DNA of 64,000 nucleotides. It comes from Flavobacterium flevense. Its GTDB lineage: Bacteria > Bacteroidota > Bacteroidia > Flavobacteriales > Flavobacteriaceae. The notes below the pieces were generated by a model. The model was not told the origin of the DNA. It ran no database searches and saw only the letters and a program-made list of their open reading frames with translations. The translations under genes were made by a program, and so were the position numbers. Positions 7,853-15,347 of the stretch are shown one piece after another (the first letter of the stretch is position 1; each line of letters begins with the position of its first letter). The stretch spans positions 248,001 to 312,000 of the forward strand of contig NZ_FRCC01000002.1 of NCBI RefSeq assembly GCF_900142775.1. The letters run 5' to 3'.

Positions 7853-9004
7853 ATGAAATCTCATTTTCAAAATATCTCTAAAAACCCGAATGATTTCCAG
7901 GAAACGCTCTTTAATGATATAGCAGAAGATATGTTATTATTTAAAATTGCTCCTGATAATAGTTTTCATAAATTACTTATAGGTAAATCAATTTACAAAA
8001 CATTCGGATTACCAACAAATCTTATCTCTGACACTTTTCTGCCGCTATTTTATAATAGCATTCATAAAGCGGATAGGATTAAAATACTTCGACTATTTAT
8101 TCAACTCAAAAAAACTGAAAGGAAAGCAGAAATTGACTTTAGAAGCCTGCTTCCTAAAAAAGGCTTGTCTGTTTTTAAAGCTTATATAAAAACAAAGCTG
8201 AATTTTAATGGAGAAACCGTTTTTTATATTCAGTTTTTTAAACCAGTCATTATGGAAAATCAGGACTTAAACTTGGGTGTTATTGCACAAAAAAAAGAAA
8301 ATGAAACAGATTTAGTCCTACAACAATATAAAGAACATAATAGTCGTTTATTAAATTTTTCTCACATCACAGCTCATAATTTAAATACACATGCCGGAAA
8401 CATCAAAATGCTTCTGGACATGATTGAAACTGAAGACAATAATGAAACCGGCAAGGAATACCTCAATCATTTAAGAACTGTTTCTAATAATCTGAGTGCC
8501 ACCATCGCTCATTTGTCCCAAATTGTGAATATTCAAAATAACTTAAGTGTTACAAGAGAACCCTTGGATTTAAATAGCTTTCTGGAAAAAAATAACTCCA
8601 TAATTAATAATTACGGACTTGAAAATAATATTACTATAATCAATAAAATTCCAAAAGGAAATACCATCAATTTTAACGCCGCATATCTGGAAAGTATTCT
8701 GTTAAATTTTACGACCAATGCTGTAAAATATGCTCATCCCGACCGATTTCCCATCATTACATTTGAGTTTTTTACAGAAAATGATAAAAAGATTTTAACA
8801 ATAAGTGATAATGGATTAGGCATTGATTTAGAAAAACACGGACAGTTATTATTTGGTATGTATAAAACATTTCATAAACACCAAAACGCAAATGGCGTGG
8901 GTTTATATATCACAAAAAATCAAATTGAAGCAATGAATGGAGAAATTAGTGTAGAAAGTAAGGTAAATGAAGGAACTACTTTCAAAATTATTTTTAGTAA
9001 TTAA
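7853..9004 (+). CDS. soluble sensor histidine kinase with HNLxxHxGN-type acceptor box
   Basis: 383 residues without membrane helices. The N-terminal 140 residues may be a divergent PAS-like sensor (FKIAPDNSFHKLLIGKSIYKTFG; an FRSLLPKKG segment) but I cannot name it firmly. The acceptor region is FSHITAHNLNTHAGNIKMLLDMIE with H175. The usual APL after the histidine is replaced by THAGN, a variant seen in flavobacterial kinases. The ATPase domain has the N-box LLNFTTNAVKYAH, G1 DNGLGID and G2 GVGLYI, and a KTFHKH signature shared with the PAS kinase at 2074-3156. There is no adjacent receiver gene, so its partner is elsewhere or is the regulator at 6877-7524. Operator copy 2 lies upstream. Confidence 0.88.
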   Translation: MKSHFQNISKNPNDFQETLFNDIAEDMLLFKIAPDNSFHKLLIGKSIYKTFGLPTNLISDTFLPLFYNSIHKADRIKILRLFIQLKKTERKAEIDFRSLLPKKGLSVFKAYIKTKLNFNGETVFYIQFFKPVIMENQDLNLGVIAQKKENETDLVLQQYKEHNSRLLNFSHITAHNLNTHAGNIKMLLDMIETEDNNETGKEYLNHLRTVSNNLSATIAHLSQIVNIQNNLSVTREPLDLNSFLEKNNSIINNYGLENNITIINKIPKGNTINFNAAYLESILLNFTTNAVKYAHPDRFPIITFEFFTENDKKILTISDNGLGIDLEKHGQLLFGMYKTFHKHQNANGVGLYITKNQIEAMNGEISVESKVNEGTTFKIIFSN

Positions 9005-9027
9005 TCTCAACAAAATATTCGGTTAAA

Positions 9028-9393
9028 ATGGGAAAATTTGTAATTAGCAAAAATACAAATGGCGAATTTAAATATGAATTTCGAACCAATAATGATGAAA
9101 TAATTTTTGAAAAATCAGGCTATAGAAACAAAGCCATGTGTTTAAATGTTATCGAATCTATAAAAAATAATTCTCAGGATGATTCTAAATTCTATCGAAA
9201 AAGAACTACTGATAATGAATGCTATTTTAATCTAAAATCAGCAAACGGTAAAATTTTAGGCACCAGCAAAACTTATGCAAATAGAGCCACCCGGGAAGAT
9301 ATAATTCAATTTGTTAAGCTTACATCAGTAAATGCTTCCATTGAGGATTATTCTAGTAAAAACATACAACTATCTTCTAAAATGCTCTCTTAA
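9028..9393 (+). CDS. DUF1508 (YegP-type) tandem-repeat protein
   Basis: 121 residues containing two DUF1508 units. The first (about 1-50) opens GKFVISKNTNGEFKYEFRTNNDEIIFEKSGY; the second (about 57-110) has FYRKRTTDNECYFNLKSANGKILGTSKTYAN. This fold is a small alpha/beta module found in proteins such as E. coli YegP. The function is not established. It starts 23 bp after the kinase stop on the same strand, so it is probably cotranscribed, suggesting (not proving) a link with that signalling unit. It converges with the aldehyde dehydrogenase gene, whose stop is 2 bp away, leaving no room for a separate terminator. Confidence 0.8.
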   Translation: MGKFVISKNTNGEFKYEFRTNNDEIIFEKSGYRNKAMCLNVIESIKNNSQDDSKFYRKRTTDNECYFNLKSANGKILGTSKTYANRATREDIIQFVKLTSVNASIEDYSSKNIQLSSKMLS

Positions 9394-9395
9394 AA

Positions 9396-10949
9396 TTACA
9401 AATCAAATTTTATTCCTTGTGCCAGTGGTAAAGTACTGCCGTAATTAATAGTGTTGGTTTGTCTCCGCATATAGACTTTCCAGGCATCCGATCCTGATTC
9501 GCGGCCGCCGCCTGTTTCTTTTTCTCCACCAAAAGCACCGCCAATTTCGGCTCCGGAAGTTCCTATGTTTACATTGGCAATTCCGCAATCAGAACCTGAT
9601 GCAGATAAGAAAAGTTCAGCTTCCCGCAAGTTGTTGGTCATAATTGCCGAAGACAATCCCTGGGCTACATTGTTTTGAATAGCAATAGCATTTTCTACAG
9701 TTCCTGAGTATTTTAACAAATACAAAACAGGTGCAAAAGTTTCTTGTTGCACAATTTCGAAAGCATTATCAGCTTCCACAATGGCAGGTTGCACATAACA
9801 TCCACTCTCATATCCTGAACCGGAAAGCACTGCTCCGTCTACCAGAATTTTAGCTCCTTCCGTCACTGCTTTTTCTAAGGCTTTGTTGTATTTGTCAACA
9901 GCATCAAAATCAATTAGCGGTCCTACATGATTTTTTTCGTCCAATGGATTTCCAATACGCAATTGTTGGTAAGCCGCAACCAAAGCAGCTGCAACCTTAT
10001 CATAAATACTATCGTGAATGATTAATCTTCGTGTAGAAGTACAACGCTGTCCCGCTGTTCCCACTGCGCCAAAAACTGCCCCGATAACGGTCATTTTAAT
10101 ATCAGCATCGGGAGTGACAATAATTGCGTTGTTTCCGCCTAATTCTAATAAAGTTTTACCTAAACGAGCCGCAACAGTTTGGGCTACAATCTTTCCCATA
10201 CGAGTAGATCCTGTAGCAGAAATTAATGGAATTCGGGAATCCTTAGTCAATAGTTCCCCTAATTTATAATCACCATTAATTAAACAGGAAATTCCTTCTG
10301 GCAATTTATTTTCCTCTAAAACCTTAGCCAAAATATTTTGACAGGCAATTCCGCATAATGGTGTTTTCTCTGATGGTTTCCAAACACAAACATCTCCGCA
10401 AACTAATGCTAAAGCAGCATTCCAAGACCAGACAGCAACCGGAAAATTAAATGCGGATATAATTCCCACCACACCTAAGGAATGGTATTGCTCATACATC
10501 CTGTGATTAGGCCTTTCAGAATGCATGGTTAATCCATGTAATTGACGGGAAAGTCCAACAGCAAAATCACAAATATCAATCATTTCCTGAACTTCGCCAT
10601 AACCTTCCTGCAGCGATTTCCCCATTTCGTAAGAAACTAATTTGCCTAAGGCTTCTTTATTTTGACGTAATTTTTCTCCCAACTGACGCACAATTTCTCC
10701 GCGTTGTGGTGCCGGAATTAATCGAAATGACTGGAAAGCTTCTGTAGCGGCCTGCATTACTTTTTCATAATCGGCTGCTGAAGTGGTTTTTACTTTTGCA
10801 ATCAACTGACCATCTACCGGAGAATAACTTTCCAGAATTGCCCCTGAAGAAAAAGAGTTCGTTCCTGTGGATGTTCCTTCGTTTAGTTCGCTAATTCCTA
10901 ATTGTTCTAAAGCGGCTTTTATTCCAAATTGTGTTGCAATTGTTGTCAT
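9396..10949 (-). CDS. ALDH7-type aldehyde dehydrogenase (aminoadipate-semialdehyde dehydrogenase-like)
   Basis: 517 residues, full length for the NAD(P)-dependent aldehyde dehydrogenase superfamily. The catalytic glutamate is E269 in LLELGGNNAII and the catalytic cysteine is C303 in GTAGQRCTSTRR. The stretch YEQYHSLGVVGIISAFNFPVAVWSWNAALALVCGDVCVWKPS follows the antiquitin/ALDH7 pattern, a group that oxidises alpha-aminoadipate semialdehyde in lysine breakdown and other semialdehydes. Cytoplasmic. The next gene upstream on the same strand is 3-hydroxyanthranilate dioxygenase, 121 bp away, so a role on a semialdehyde from tryptophan breakdown is possible, though classic aminomuconate-semialdehyde dehydrogenase belongs to another ALDH group. 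A small palindromic repeat separates the two genes. Confidence 0.85.
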   Translation of the reverse strand: MTTIATQFGIKAALEQLGISELNEGTSTGTNSFSSGAILESYSPVDGQLIAKVKTTSAADYEKVMQAATEAFQSFRLIPAPQRGEIVRQLGEKLRQNKEALGKLVSYEMGKSLQEGYGEVQEMIDICDFAVGLSRQLHGLTMHSERPNHRMYEQYHSLGVVGIISAFNFPVAVWSWNAALALVCGDVCVWKPSEKTPLCGIACQNILAKVLEENKLPEGISCLINGDYKLGELLTKDSRIPLISATGSTRMGKIVAQTVAARLGKTLLELGGNNAIIVTPDADIKMTVIGAVFGAVGTAGQRCTSTRRLIIHDSIYDKVAAALVAAYQQLRIGNPLDEKNHVGPLIDFDAVDKYNKALEKAVTEGAKILVDGAVLSGSGYESGCYVQPAIVEADNAFEIVQQETFAPVLYLLKYSGTVENAIAIQNNVAQGLSSAIMTNNLREAELFLSASGSDCGIANVNIGTSGAEIGGAFGGEKETGGGRESGSDAWKVYMRRQTNTINYGSTLPLAQGIKFDL

Positions 10950-10984
10950 GATAATGAGTAGATTTCGTGTTTTAGCCCTGGTAG

Positions 10985-11035
10985 TCCCGAGACTTCGGGA
11001 GGCATCCTTTATGTCCTTTCTTTAAGGACATAAAG
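10985..11035. repeat. two adjacent intergenic hairpins (REP-like)
   Basis: TCCCGA-GACT-TCGGGA at 10985-11000 is followed by a 12-bp perfect stem CTTTATGTCCTT / AAGGACATAAAG with a 5-nt loop at 11007-11035. The first hairpin recurs with the same arms at 54468-54483. There is no poly-T tract on the minus strand, so they look like dispersed repeats rather than a classical terminator. Confidence 0.65.
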
Positions 11036-11070
11036 ATAGAGCGGATGACAGGAATAGCTCCTGAAAAAAA

Positions 11071-11610
11071 TTATTTTTTAGCGGTAAATCTTGAATCGGT
11101 TTCCATAACTTTTCCGCAGTTTTCACAAGTTCGTAGTTTTTCTGAATTGTAAAAGTGTTCAAAATGAGGCAGAAAATCTTTTTCGATATTGTTGAGTTCA
11201 AAATAGACTTCGTGCAACTTGTGATTACAATTGTCACAATACCATAATAAACCGTCTGTAAAACCCTGTTTGGCTCTTTTTCGCTCAATGACCAAACCAA
11301 TAGAACCTGCCGAACGAACAGGAGAATGTGGAATTCCCGCAGGATGCAGGTACATATCACCAGGATTGAGTTGCATCACTTTTCGTTCACCATCTTCCTG
11401 AATGTGTACTTCTATAGAACCTTCGAGCTGATAAAATAATTCTTCGGTTTCATTGTAATGAAAATCTTTTCGGGCATTTGGACCCGCAACAATCATCACG
11501 ATATAGTCGCCTGAATCTACATATAAGTTTTTGTTGCCAACAGGTGGTTTAAGCAATTGACGGTTTTCGTCAATCCATTTAGTGAGATTAAAAGGTCTTG
11601 AAATTGCCAT
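11071..11610 (-). CDS. nbaC: 3-hydroxyanthranilate 3,4-dioxygenase
   Basis: 179 residues, the normal length of the bacterial enzyme. It is a cupin dioxygenase that opens the ring of 3-hydroxyanthranilate to 2-amino-3-carboxymuconate semialdehyde, in tryptophan breakdown or the quinolinate route to NAD. Visible iron ligands are H51, E57 and H95 (KDFHYNETEELFYQLEGS; LHPAGIPHSPVRS), with substrate-binding R47 and R99. The C-terminal rubredoxin-like zinc or iron knuckle typical of bacterial forms is present: C125-DN-C128 and C162-EN-C165. Cytoplasmic. No kynureninase, kynurenine monooxygenase or decarboxylase gene is in the window, so the pathway must be scattered. The only possible partner here is the aldehyde dehydrogenase downstream. 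Confidence 0.95.
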   Translation of the reverse strand: MAISRPFNLTKWIDENRQLLKPPVGNKNLYVDSGDYIVMIVAGPNARKDFHYNETEELFYQLEGSIEVHIQEDGERKVMQLNPGDMYLHPAGIPHSPVRSAGSIGLVIERKRAKQGFTDGLLWYCDNCNHKLHEVYFELNNIEKDFLPHFEHFYNSEKLRTCENCGKVMETDSRFTAKK

Positions 11611-11654
11611 TTTGAGTTGTTTTAAGAAAAGCTAAGGTACGAAAAAAAGAATTT

Positions 11655-11765
11655 TGGTTTCTTTTGGTTTCACGAAGATTCGCAAAAAACCGCCGAGACA
11701 CACCAAGAAAAATATTTAAAAAATTTTAGCAAAACTCTGTGTTTTCTTTGGTGAGTCTTTGCGTA
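11655..11765. repeat. degenerate intergenic inverted repeat, CGCAAA/TTTGCG type
   Basis: The spacer between the dioxygenase gene and the secreted nuclease gene holds CACGAAGATTCGCAAAA and CACCAAGAAAA on one side and TTTTCTTTGGTGAGTCTTTGCG-like sequence on the other, forming a loose inverted repeat. Related CAAAG/CTTTG-rich spacers occur at 35958-35999 and 54330-54515. No promoter or gene was seen. Confidence 0.4.
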
Positions 11766-11779
11766 ACAAGCTCAAAACA

Positions 11780-12883
11780 TCATTTAGCTTCTTTAATCAA
11801 ATAAATATAAACCGGGAAATGATCGCTAAAACCCACTTCGGTAGCCGAATGCCGTTTGGGATATCCTTTATACTGACCGGAATTCTGAATCAAATAACTT
11901 TTATTAAAAATGCCTGCTTTCCAATACTGATAAGTCGAAAAATCATTTTTAACTAATGATTGAGTTACCATAATTTGGTCAAAAATATCCCAGGAATCCC
12001 GAAACGCAATAGTTCCCAAGCCTTTTTTAGCCATTTCTTCAAAAGGATTGTAGATTCCAAATTCAGGAACATCTTGCTTTTTAGCTTTAGCATTCAAGGC
12101 TTTTTTAATACTGTTATTAAAGGGACCGTCGTTTAAATCGCCTAGTGTAATCACTTTGGCATTTGGATTTATTTTTTGTAAAGAATCAATTATTTTACGA
12201 TTTAACATTCCGGCTGCTTCCCTGAATGCACTTGTCTTTTTCTCACCTCCGGAACGTGATGGCCAGTGGTTGACAATAATATTGATTTCTTCGCCATCCA
12301 GAAAACCTGTAATCAATAATTGATCCCGTGTAAAAACACGATTATCATAGGTGTTAACTACCTCATCCTGATCTAAATCCTCTGAAAGCGGATCAGGTTC
12401 TTTGTCTTCAACTTCCTTTTTATAAATATAAAGTGGAATATTAGCATAAGAAACAGGCAGAAAATATTTTTTCTGGAACAATAAAGCAACATCTATCCCT
12501 CTTTTATCAGGGGAATCAAAATGGATAATTCCATAATCATGCAAGGCCATTTTAGGGTGTTGTACTAAATCTTCTAAAACACCCCGGTTTTCAATTTCAG
12601 AACCAGCGATAAATGTAGGTGTGTTGCTGTTTTCCGGTTTGCCTATTTCCGTCAGGACGCGGGATAAGTTTTCTAATTTTTGCTGGTATTTTTGTGCTGT
12701 CCACCGCTGAGTGCCATCAGGTGTCCATTCGTCATCATTAGTATGAGGATCATTGATAGTATCAAAAAGATTTTCGAAATTATAAAATACAAGGGTATGA
12801 ATACGAAAACTTTTTTGTTGCGAAAATCCTATTCGGAACAAAAACAGAAAACTGAGCAACAATAGCAATTTAACCATTTTCAT
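11780..12883 (-). CDS. secreted endonuclease/exonuclease/phosphatase-family protein
   Basis: 367 residues. The signal peptide MKMVKLLLLLSFLFLFRIGFSQ predicts export. The mature part has the EEP (DNase I-like) fold motifs: NFENLFDTIND, SEIENRGVL (catalytic Glu), VNHWPSRSGGE, TLGDLNDGP and the terminal VGFSDHFPVYIYL with the catalytic Asp-His pair. Members of this superfamily cleave phosphodiester or phosphomonoester bonds with a divalent metal. In Bacteroidota, secreted members often sit in phosphate-scavenging loci, but there is no such context here. The substrate (DNA, sugar phosphate or phospholipid headgroup) is not decided by sequence. It is transcribed divergently from the LD-carboxypeptidase gene with a 140-bp gap. 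Confidence 0.85.
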   Translation of the reverse strand: MKMVKLLLLLSFLFLFRIGFSQQKSFRIHTLVFYNFENLFDTINDPHTNDDEWTPDGTQRWTAQKYQQKLENLSRVLTEIGKPENSNTPTFIAGSEIENRGVLEDLVQHPKMALHDYGIIHFDSPDKRGIDVALLFQKKYFLPVSYANIPLYIYKKEVEDKEPDPLSEDLDQDEVVNTYDNRVFTRDQLLITGFLDGEEINIIVNHWPSRSGGEKKTSAFREAAGMLNRKIIDSLQKINPNAKVITLGDLNDGPFNNSIKKALNAKAKKQDVPEFGIYNPFEEMAKKGLGTIAFRDSWDIFDQIMVTQSLVKNDFSTYQYWKAGIFNKSYLIQNSGQYKGYPKRHSATEVGFSDHFPVYIYLIKEAK

Positions 12884-12960
12884 AACCCATTCAATTTAAA
12901 GGACTTTAGTAAATTTAGTACATTTTGAACAACTATCTTAAAATTATTTTTGAATTTGAC

Positions 12961-12968
12961 TATCTTTG
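12961..12968 (+). promoter_or_regulatory. candidate -7 element of the LD-carboxypeptidase gene
   Basis: TATCTTTG, a perfect TAnnTTTG match, lies 56 nt before the ATG at 13024. No TTG at the ideal distance upstream was found. Confidence 0.5.
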
Positions 12969-13023
12969 TTTAAATGTCCCGCAAAGGCATTTTATTTAGT
13001 ATTTATTTCGGAAAAACACCACC

Positions 13024-14016
13024 ATGCTTACTTCTCGATTTTTAATTTCAAAACGAACCATTTGTGTATTTCTGATTTTTATTTTTCAATCTTTCAACAG
13101 TCAAGCCCAACAACAAATGATTACACCAGCCGCTTTACAAAAAGGAGACACCGTTGCCATTGTAGCCACAGCACGAAAATATATGGATAACCATCTGCAA
13201 CCTGCCATCGATTTACTGCATAGCTGGGGACTGGAAGTGGTTATTGGGAACAGCATTGGGCTCGATAATAATCAACTGGCAGGAACTGACGAACAAAGAA
13301 CTGCCGATTTTCAAACTCAACTGGACAATCCCAACATTAAAGCCATTTGGTGTGTAAAAGGCGGTTATGGAACTGTTAGAATTATTGATGCTTTAGATTT
13401 TACCAAATTCAGACAACATCCCAAATGGATTGTTGGTTTTAGTGACATTACCGTGTTACACAATCATTTGAATACTTTAGGCTATAAAACCATTCACGGG
13501 ATTATGCCTGTTACTGCTCCAAGAGCAACAGCCGAAGCCAAGGAAACTTTAAAGAAAGCTTTGTTTAACGAAGCTTTAAGTTACGAAATCCCTTCAGACC
13601 CTATGAATAGAATTGGCTCTGCCAAAGGCGAACTGGTTGGTGGAAACTTATCTATTTTATACAGTTTGTTTGGATCTCCATCGGCTATTGATTGTGATGA
13701 TAAAATCTTGTTTATTGAAGATTTAGATGAGTACTTATATCATATTGACCGTATGATGATGAACTTAAAACGCAATGGGTGTCTGGAAAGCATCAAAGGA
13801 ATTGTGGTAGGTTCCATGACAAAAATGAAAGACAACGATATTCCCTGGGGAAAAAATGCTGTTCAGATTATTGAAGATGTGACTAAAAAATACAATATTC
13901 CTATTATTTATAATTTCCCGGCAGGGCACATTCAGGACAACAGAGCTTTGACTTTAGGAAGCACGGTTTCTATGGAAGTGACTCCGGTAAAAAGTACATT
14001 GAAATTTGAGGAGTAA
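13024..14016 (+). CDS. LD-carboxypeptidase (peptidase S66)
   Basis: 330 residues. An N-terminal hydrophobic signal (about 8-29, ending NSQAQ) suggests export, which fits murein-peptide trimming in the periplasm. S66 enzymes remove the terminal D-Ala from L,D-linked tetrapeptides during peptidoglycan recycling. The Ser-Glu-His triad is visible: S140 in VGFSDIT, E232 in LFIEDLDE and H302 in FPAGHIQDN. The substrate-loop motif CVKGGYGTVRIID precedes the nucleophile. The exported form differs from the cytoplasmic LdcA of proteobacteria. No partner gene is adjacent; the next gene is yraN after a 136-bp spacer holding an inverted-repeat element. Confidence 0.9.
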   Translation: MLTSRFLISKRTICVFLIFIFQSFNSQAQQQMITPAALQKGDTVAIVATARKYMDNHLQPAIDLLHSWGLEVVIGNSIGLDNNQLAGTDEQRTADFQTQLDNPNIKAIWCVKGGYGTVRIIDALDFTKFRQHPKWIVGFSDITVLHNHLNTLGYKTIHGIMPVTAPRATAEAKETLKKALFNEALSYEIPSDPMNRIGSAKGELVGGNLSILYSLFGSPSAIDCDDKILFIEDLDEYLYHIDRMMMNLKRNGCLESIKGIVVGSMTKMKDNDIPWGKNAVQIIEDVTKKYNIPIIYNFPAGHIQDNRALTLGSTVSMEVTPVKSTLKFEE

Positions 14017-14022
14017 TTAATT

Positions 14023-14140
14023 TTAACATATAAGTCATATAAGTTAGCATCCAACTTAAACTTAACTTATATGAGCTGTGTTTTTACTAGCTTCTAACAG
14101 AACAGATAAGAGCAAAAAACTTATATGACTTATATGTTAA
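14023..14140. repeat. 118-bp intergenic element with 23-bp perfect terminal inverted repeats
   Basis: The left arm (14023-14045, begins TTAACATATAAGTCATATAA) and the right arm (14118-14140) are exact reverse complements. The 72-bp interior contains a further ACTTATATGAG copy. A related, more decayed element lies at 38251-38374. It resembles a non-autonomous mobile repeat (MITE-like). It could also fold as a long hairpin in mRNA between the LD-carboxypeptidase and yraN. Confidence 0.75.
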
Positions 14141-14152
14141 ACCAAGGCAACA

Positions 14153-14512
14153 ATGGCTAAGCACAACGAATTAGGAAAACTTGGAGAAGAATTGGCTGTT
14201 GACTTTTTAAAAAACAACGGTTATACAATTATAGAAACCAATTGGACTTTTCAAAAAGCCGAAGTGGATATTATTGCCCAAAAAGAAGACACGCTGGCAA
14301 TTATAGAAGTAAAAACCCGTTCTTCGATTGAATTTGGTCTCCCGCAGGACTTTGTAAATTCGAAAAAAATAAAACTACTTACGAAAGCCATAGATAACTA
14401 CGTAGTTGAAAAAGATCTTGATATTAATGTTAGATTTGACATTATCGCCATTCATTTAGAGAATAAATCTTTTGTAATAGAACATCTTACAGATGCTTTT
14501 TATCACTTTTAG
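14153..14512 (+). CDS. YraN-family protein (UPF0102)
   Basis: 119 residues, standard for the family. The restriction-endonuclease-like fold core is visible: an N-terminal HNELGKLGEELAVDFLKNNGYTIIETNW with a conserved Glu, then AEVDIIAQ (D39) and AIIEVKTRSS (E52-x-K54), the E-D-ExK metal-site pattern. The family is very widely conserved and its cellular role is not settled. It lacks a signal peptide and is cytoplasmic. The ATG at 14153 lies 12 bp after the right arm of the inverted-repeat element, so its own promoter would have to lie within that repeat, or it depends on the upstream gene. Confidence 0.9.
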   Translation: MAKHNELGKLGEELAVDFLKNNGYTIIETNWTFQKAEVDIIAQKEDTLAIIEVKTRSSIEFGLPQDFVNSKKIKLLTKAIDNYVVEKDLDINVRFDIIAIHLENKSFVIEHLTDAFYHF

Positions 14513-14533
14513 TGATATTTTTTGTTGTTATTT

Positions 14534-14564
14534 TTGTAACAAATTGTTTTTTTAATTATATTTG
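14534..14564 (+). promoter_or_regulatory. promoter of the ACT-domain protein gene
   Basis: TTG at 14534-14536, 20 nt, then TATATTTG at 14557-14564, a textbook Bacteroidota pair. The predicted start is near 14571, giving a leader of about 60 nt before the ATG at 14631. Confidence 0.7.
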
Positions 14565-14630
14565 CCTAAATTTTTAACGATTTATCTACGTAAATCAGAT
14601 TAGAAACTAAGTAAAAACACCTATTTAATT

Positions 14631-15287
14631 ATGAAAACTGTTTCTTCAATAGTCGAAAATTACATCAAAACAAAACCATTTTTATTAAATGCTTTGTCAC
14701 TTGGAATTATCAATTTAACCTCCTTATCCCGTAACATCATGTCGGAATTAGAGAGTGAATTTGGAAAAGAAGTAAAACAAGGAGCGGTTGTAATGTCTTT
14801 GAAGCGATTGACTGAAGAACTGGATTTCAGGTTAAATCATAAAATCAATAAAGTAATTAAAAACATAGGTGAAATCACAGTTAGATCTGCCTTAACTGAT
14901 TATACTTTTGCTGTTTCAGAAACTGTTTTAAACAAACAAGCAGAATTAATTTCGGATATTAATAGTTTTCCCGATGTTTTTTATACTTCTTCAAGAGGGG
15001 TAAACGAAATTAATATCGTAGTAAGTAATACCGTAAATAAATTGGTTGACAAACATTTTTCTAACGAAAAACTAATTCAGAAATTAGACAATTTAGCCTC
15101 TATTACAGTTAAATTACCTAAAGAAAATATTGTCATTCCGGGGATTTATTATTTTATTTTCCAACGCTTGGCCTGGGAAGGAATCATTATCAATGAAGTA
15201 ATTTCTACCTCTAATGAATTTACGATTTTAGTGAGTGAAGAACAAGTAGATGTTGCTTTTAAAGTAATTAAAGATTTGAAAAATTAA
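14631..15287 (+). CDS. ACT-domain protein of unknown function
   Basis: 218 residues, cytoplasmic. The N-terminal 75 residues look like a small winged-helix-type helical region (KPFLLNALSLGIINLTSLSRNIMSELE; VMSLKRLTEEL). The C-terminal half contains an aspartokinase-style ACT unit (IVIPGIYYFIFQRLAWEGIIINEVISTSNEFTILVSEEQVDVAFKVIKDL), a ligand-binding fold for amino acids. Homologs in Flavobacteriia are often labelled aspartate kinase, but no kinase domain is present, so that label would be wrong. An amino-acid-responsive regulator is a reasonable guess and nothing more. It stands alone with its own promoter and terminator. Confidence 0.6.
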   Translation: MKTVSSIVENYIKTKPFLLNALSLGIINLTSLSRNIMSELESEFGKEVKQGAVVMSLKRLTEELDFRLNHKINKVIKNIGEITVRSALTDYTFAVSETVLNKQAELISDINSFPDVFYTSSRGVNEINIVVSNTVNKLVDKHFSNEKLIQKLDNLASITVKLPKENIVIPGIYYFIFQRLAWEGIIINEVISTSNEFTILVSEEQVDVAFKVIKDLKN

Positions 15288-15312
15288 ATCCAAATTCATT
15301 TTATAAATTAAT

Positions 15313-15340
15313 GGCTGTCAAAAAATTGGCAGCCTTTTTT
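15313..15340 (+). terminator. intrinsic terminator of the ACT-domain protein gene
   Basis: GGCTGTC / GGCAGCC stem (one G-U pair) with an 8-nt loop and six T residues. It lies between convergent genes. Confidence 0.85.
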
Positions 15341-15347
15341 ATTTTTA

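Noticed and set aside
14631..15287. Aspartate kinase call for the ACT-domain protein
   Set aside because: Only the regulatory ACT-like unit is present. The amino-acid kinase domain is missing and the length (218 residues) is far too short.
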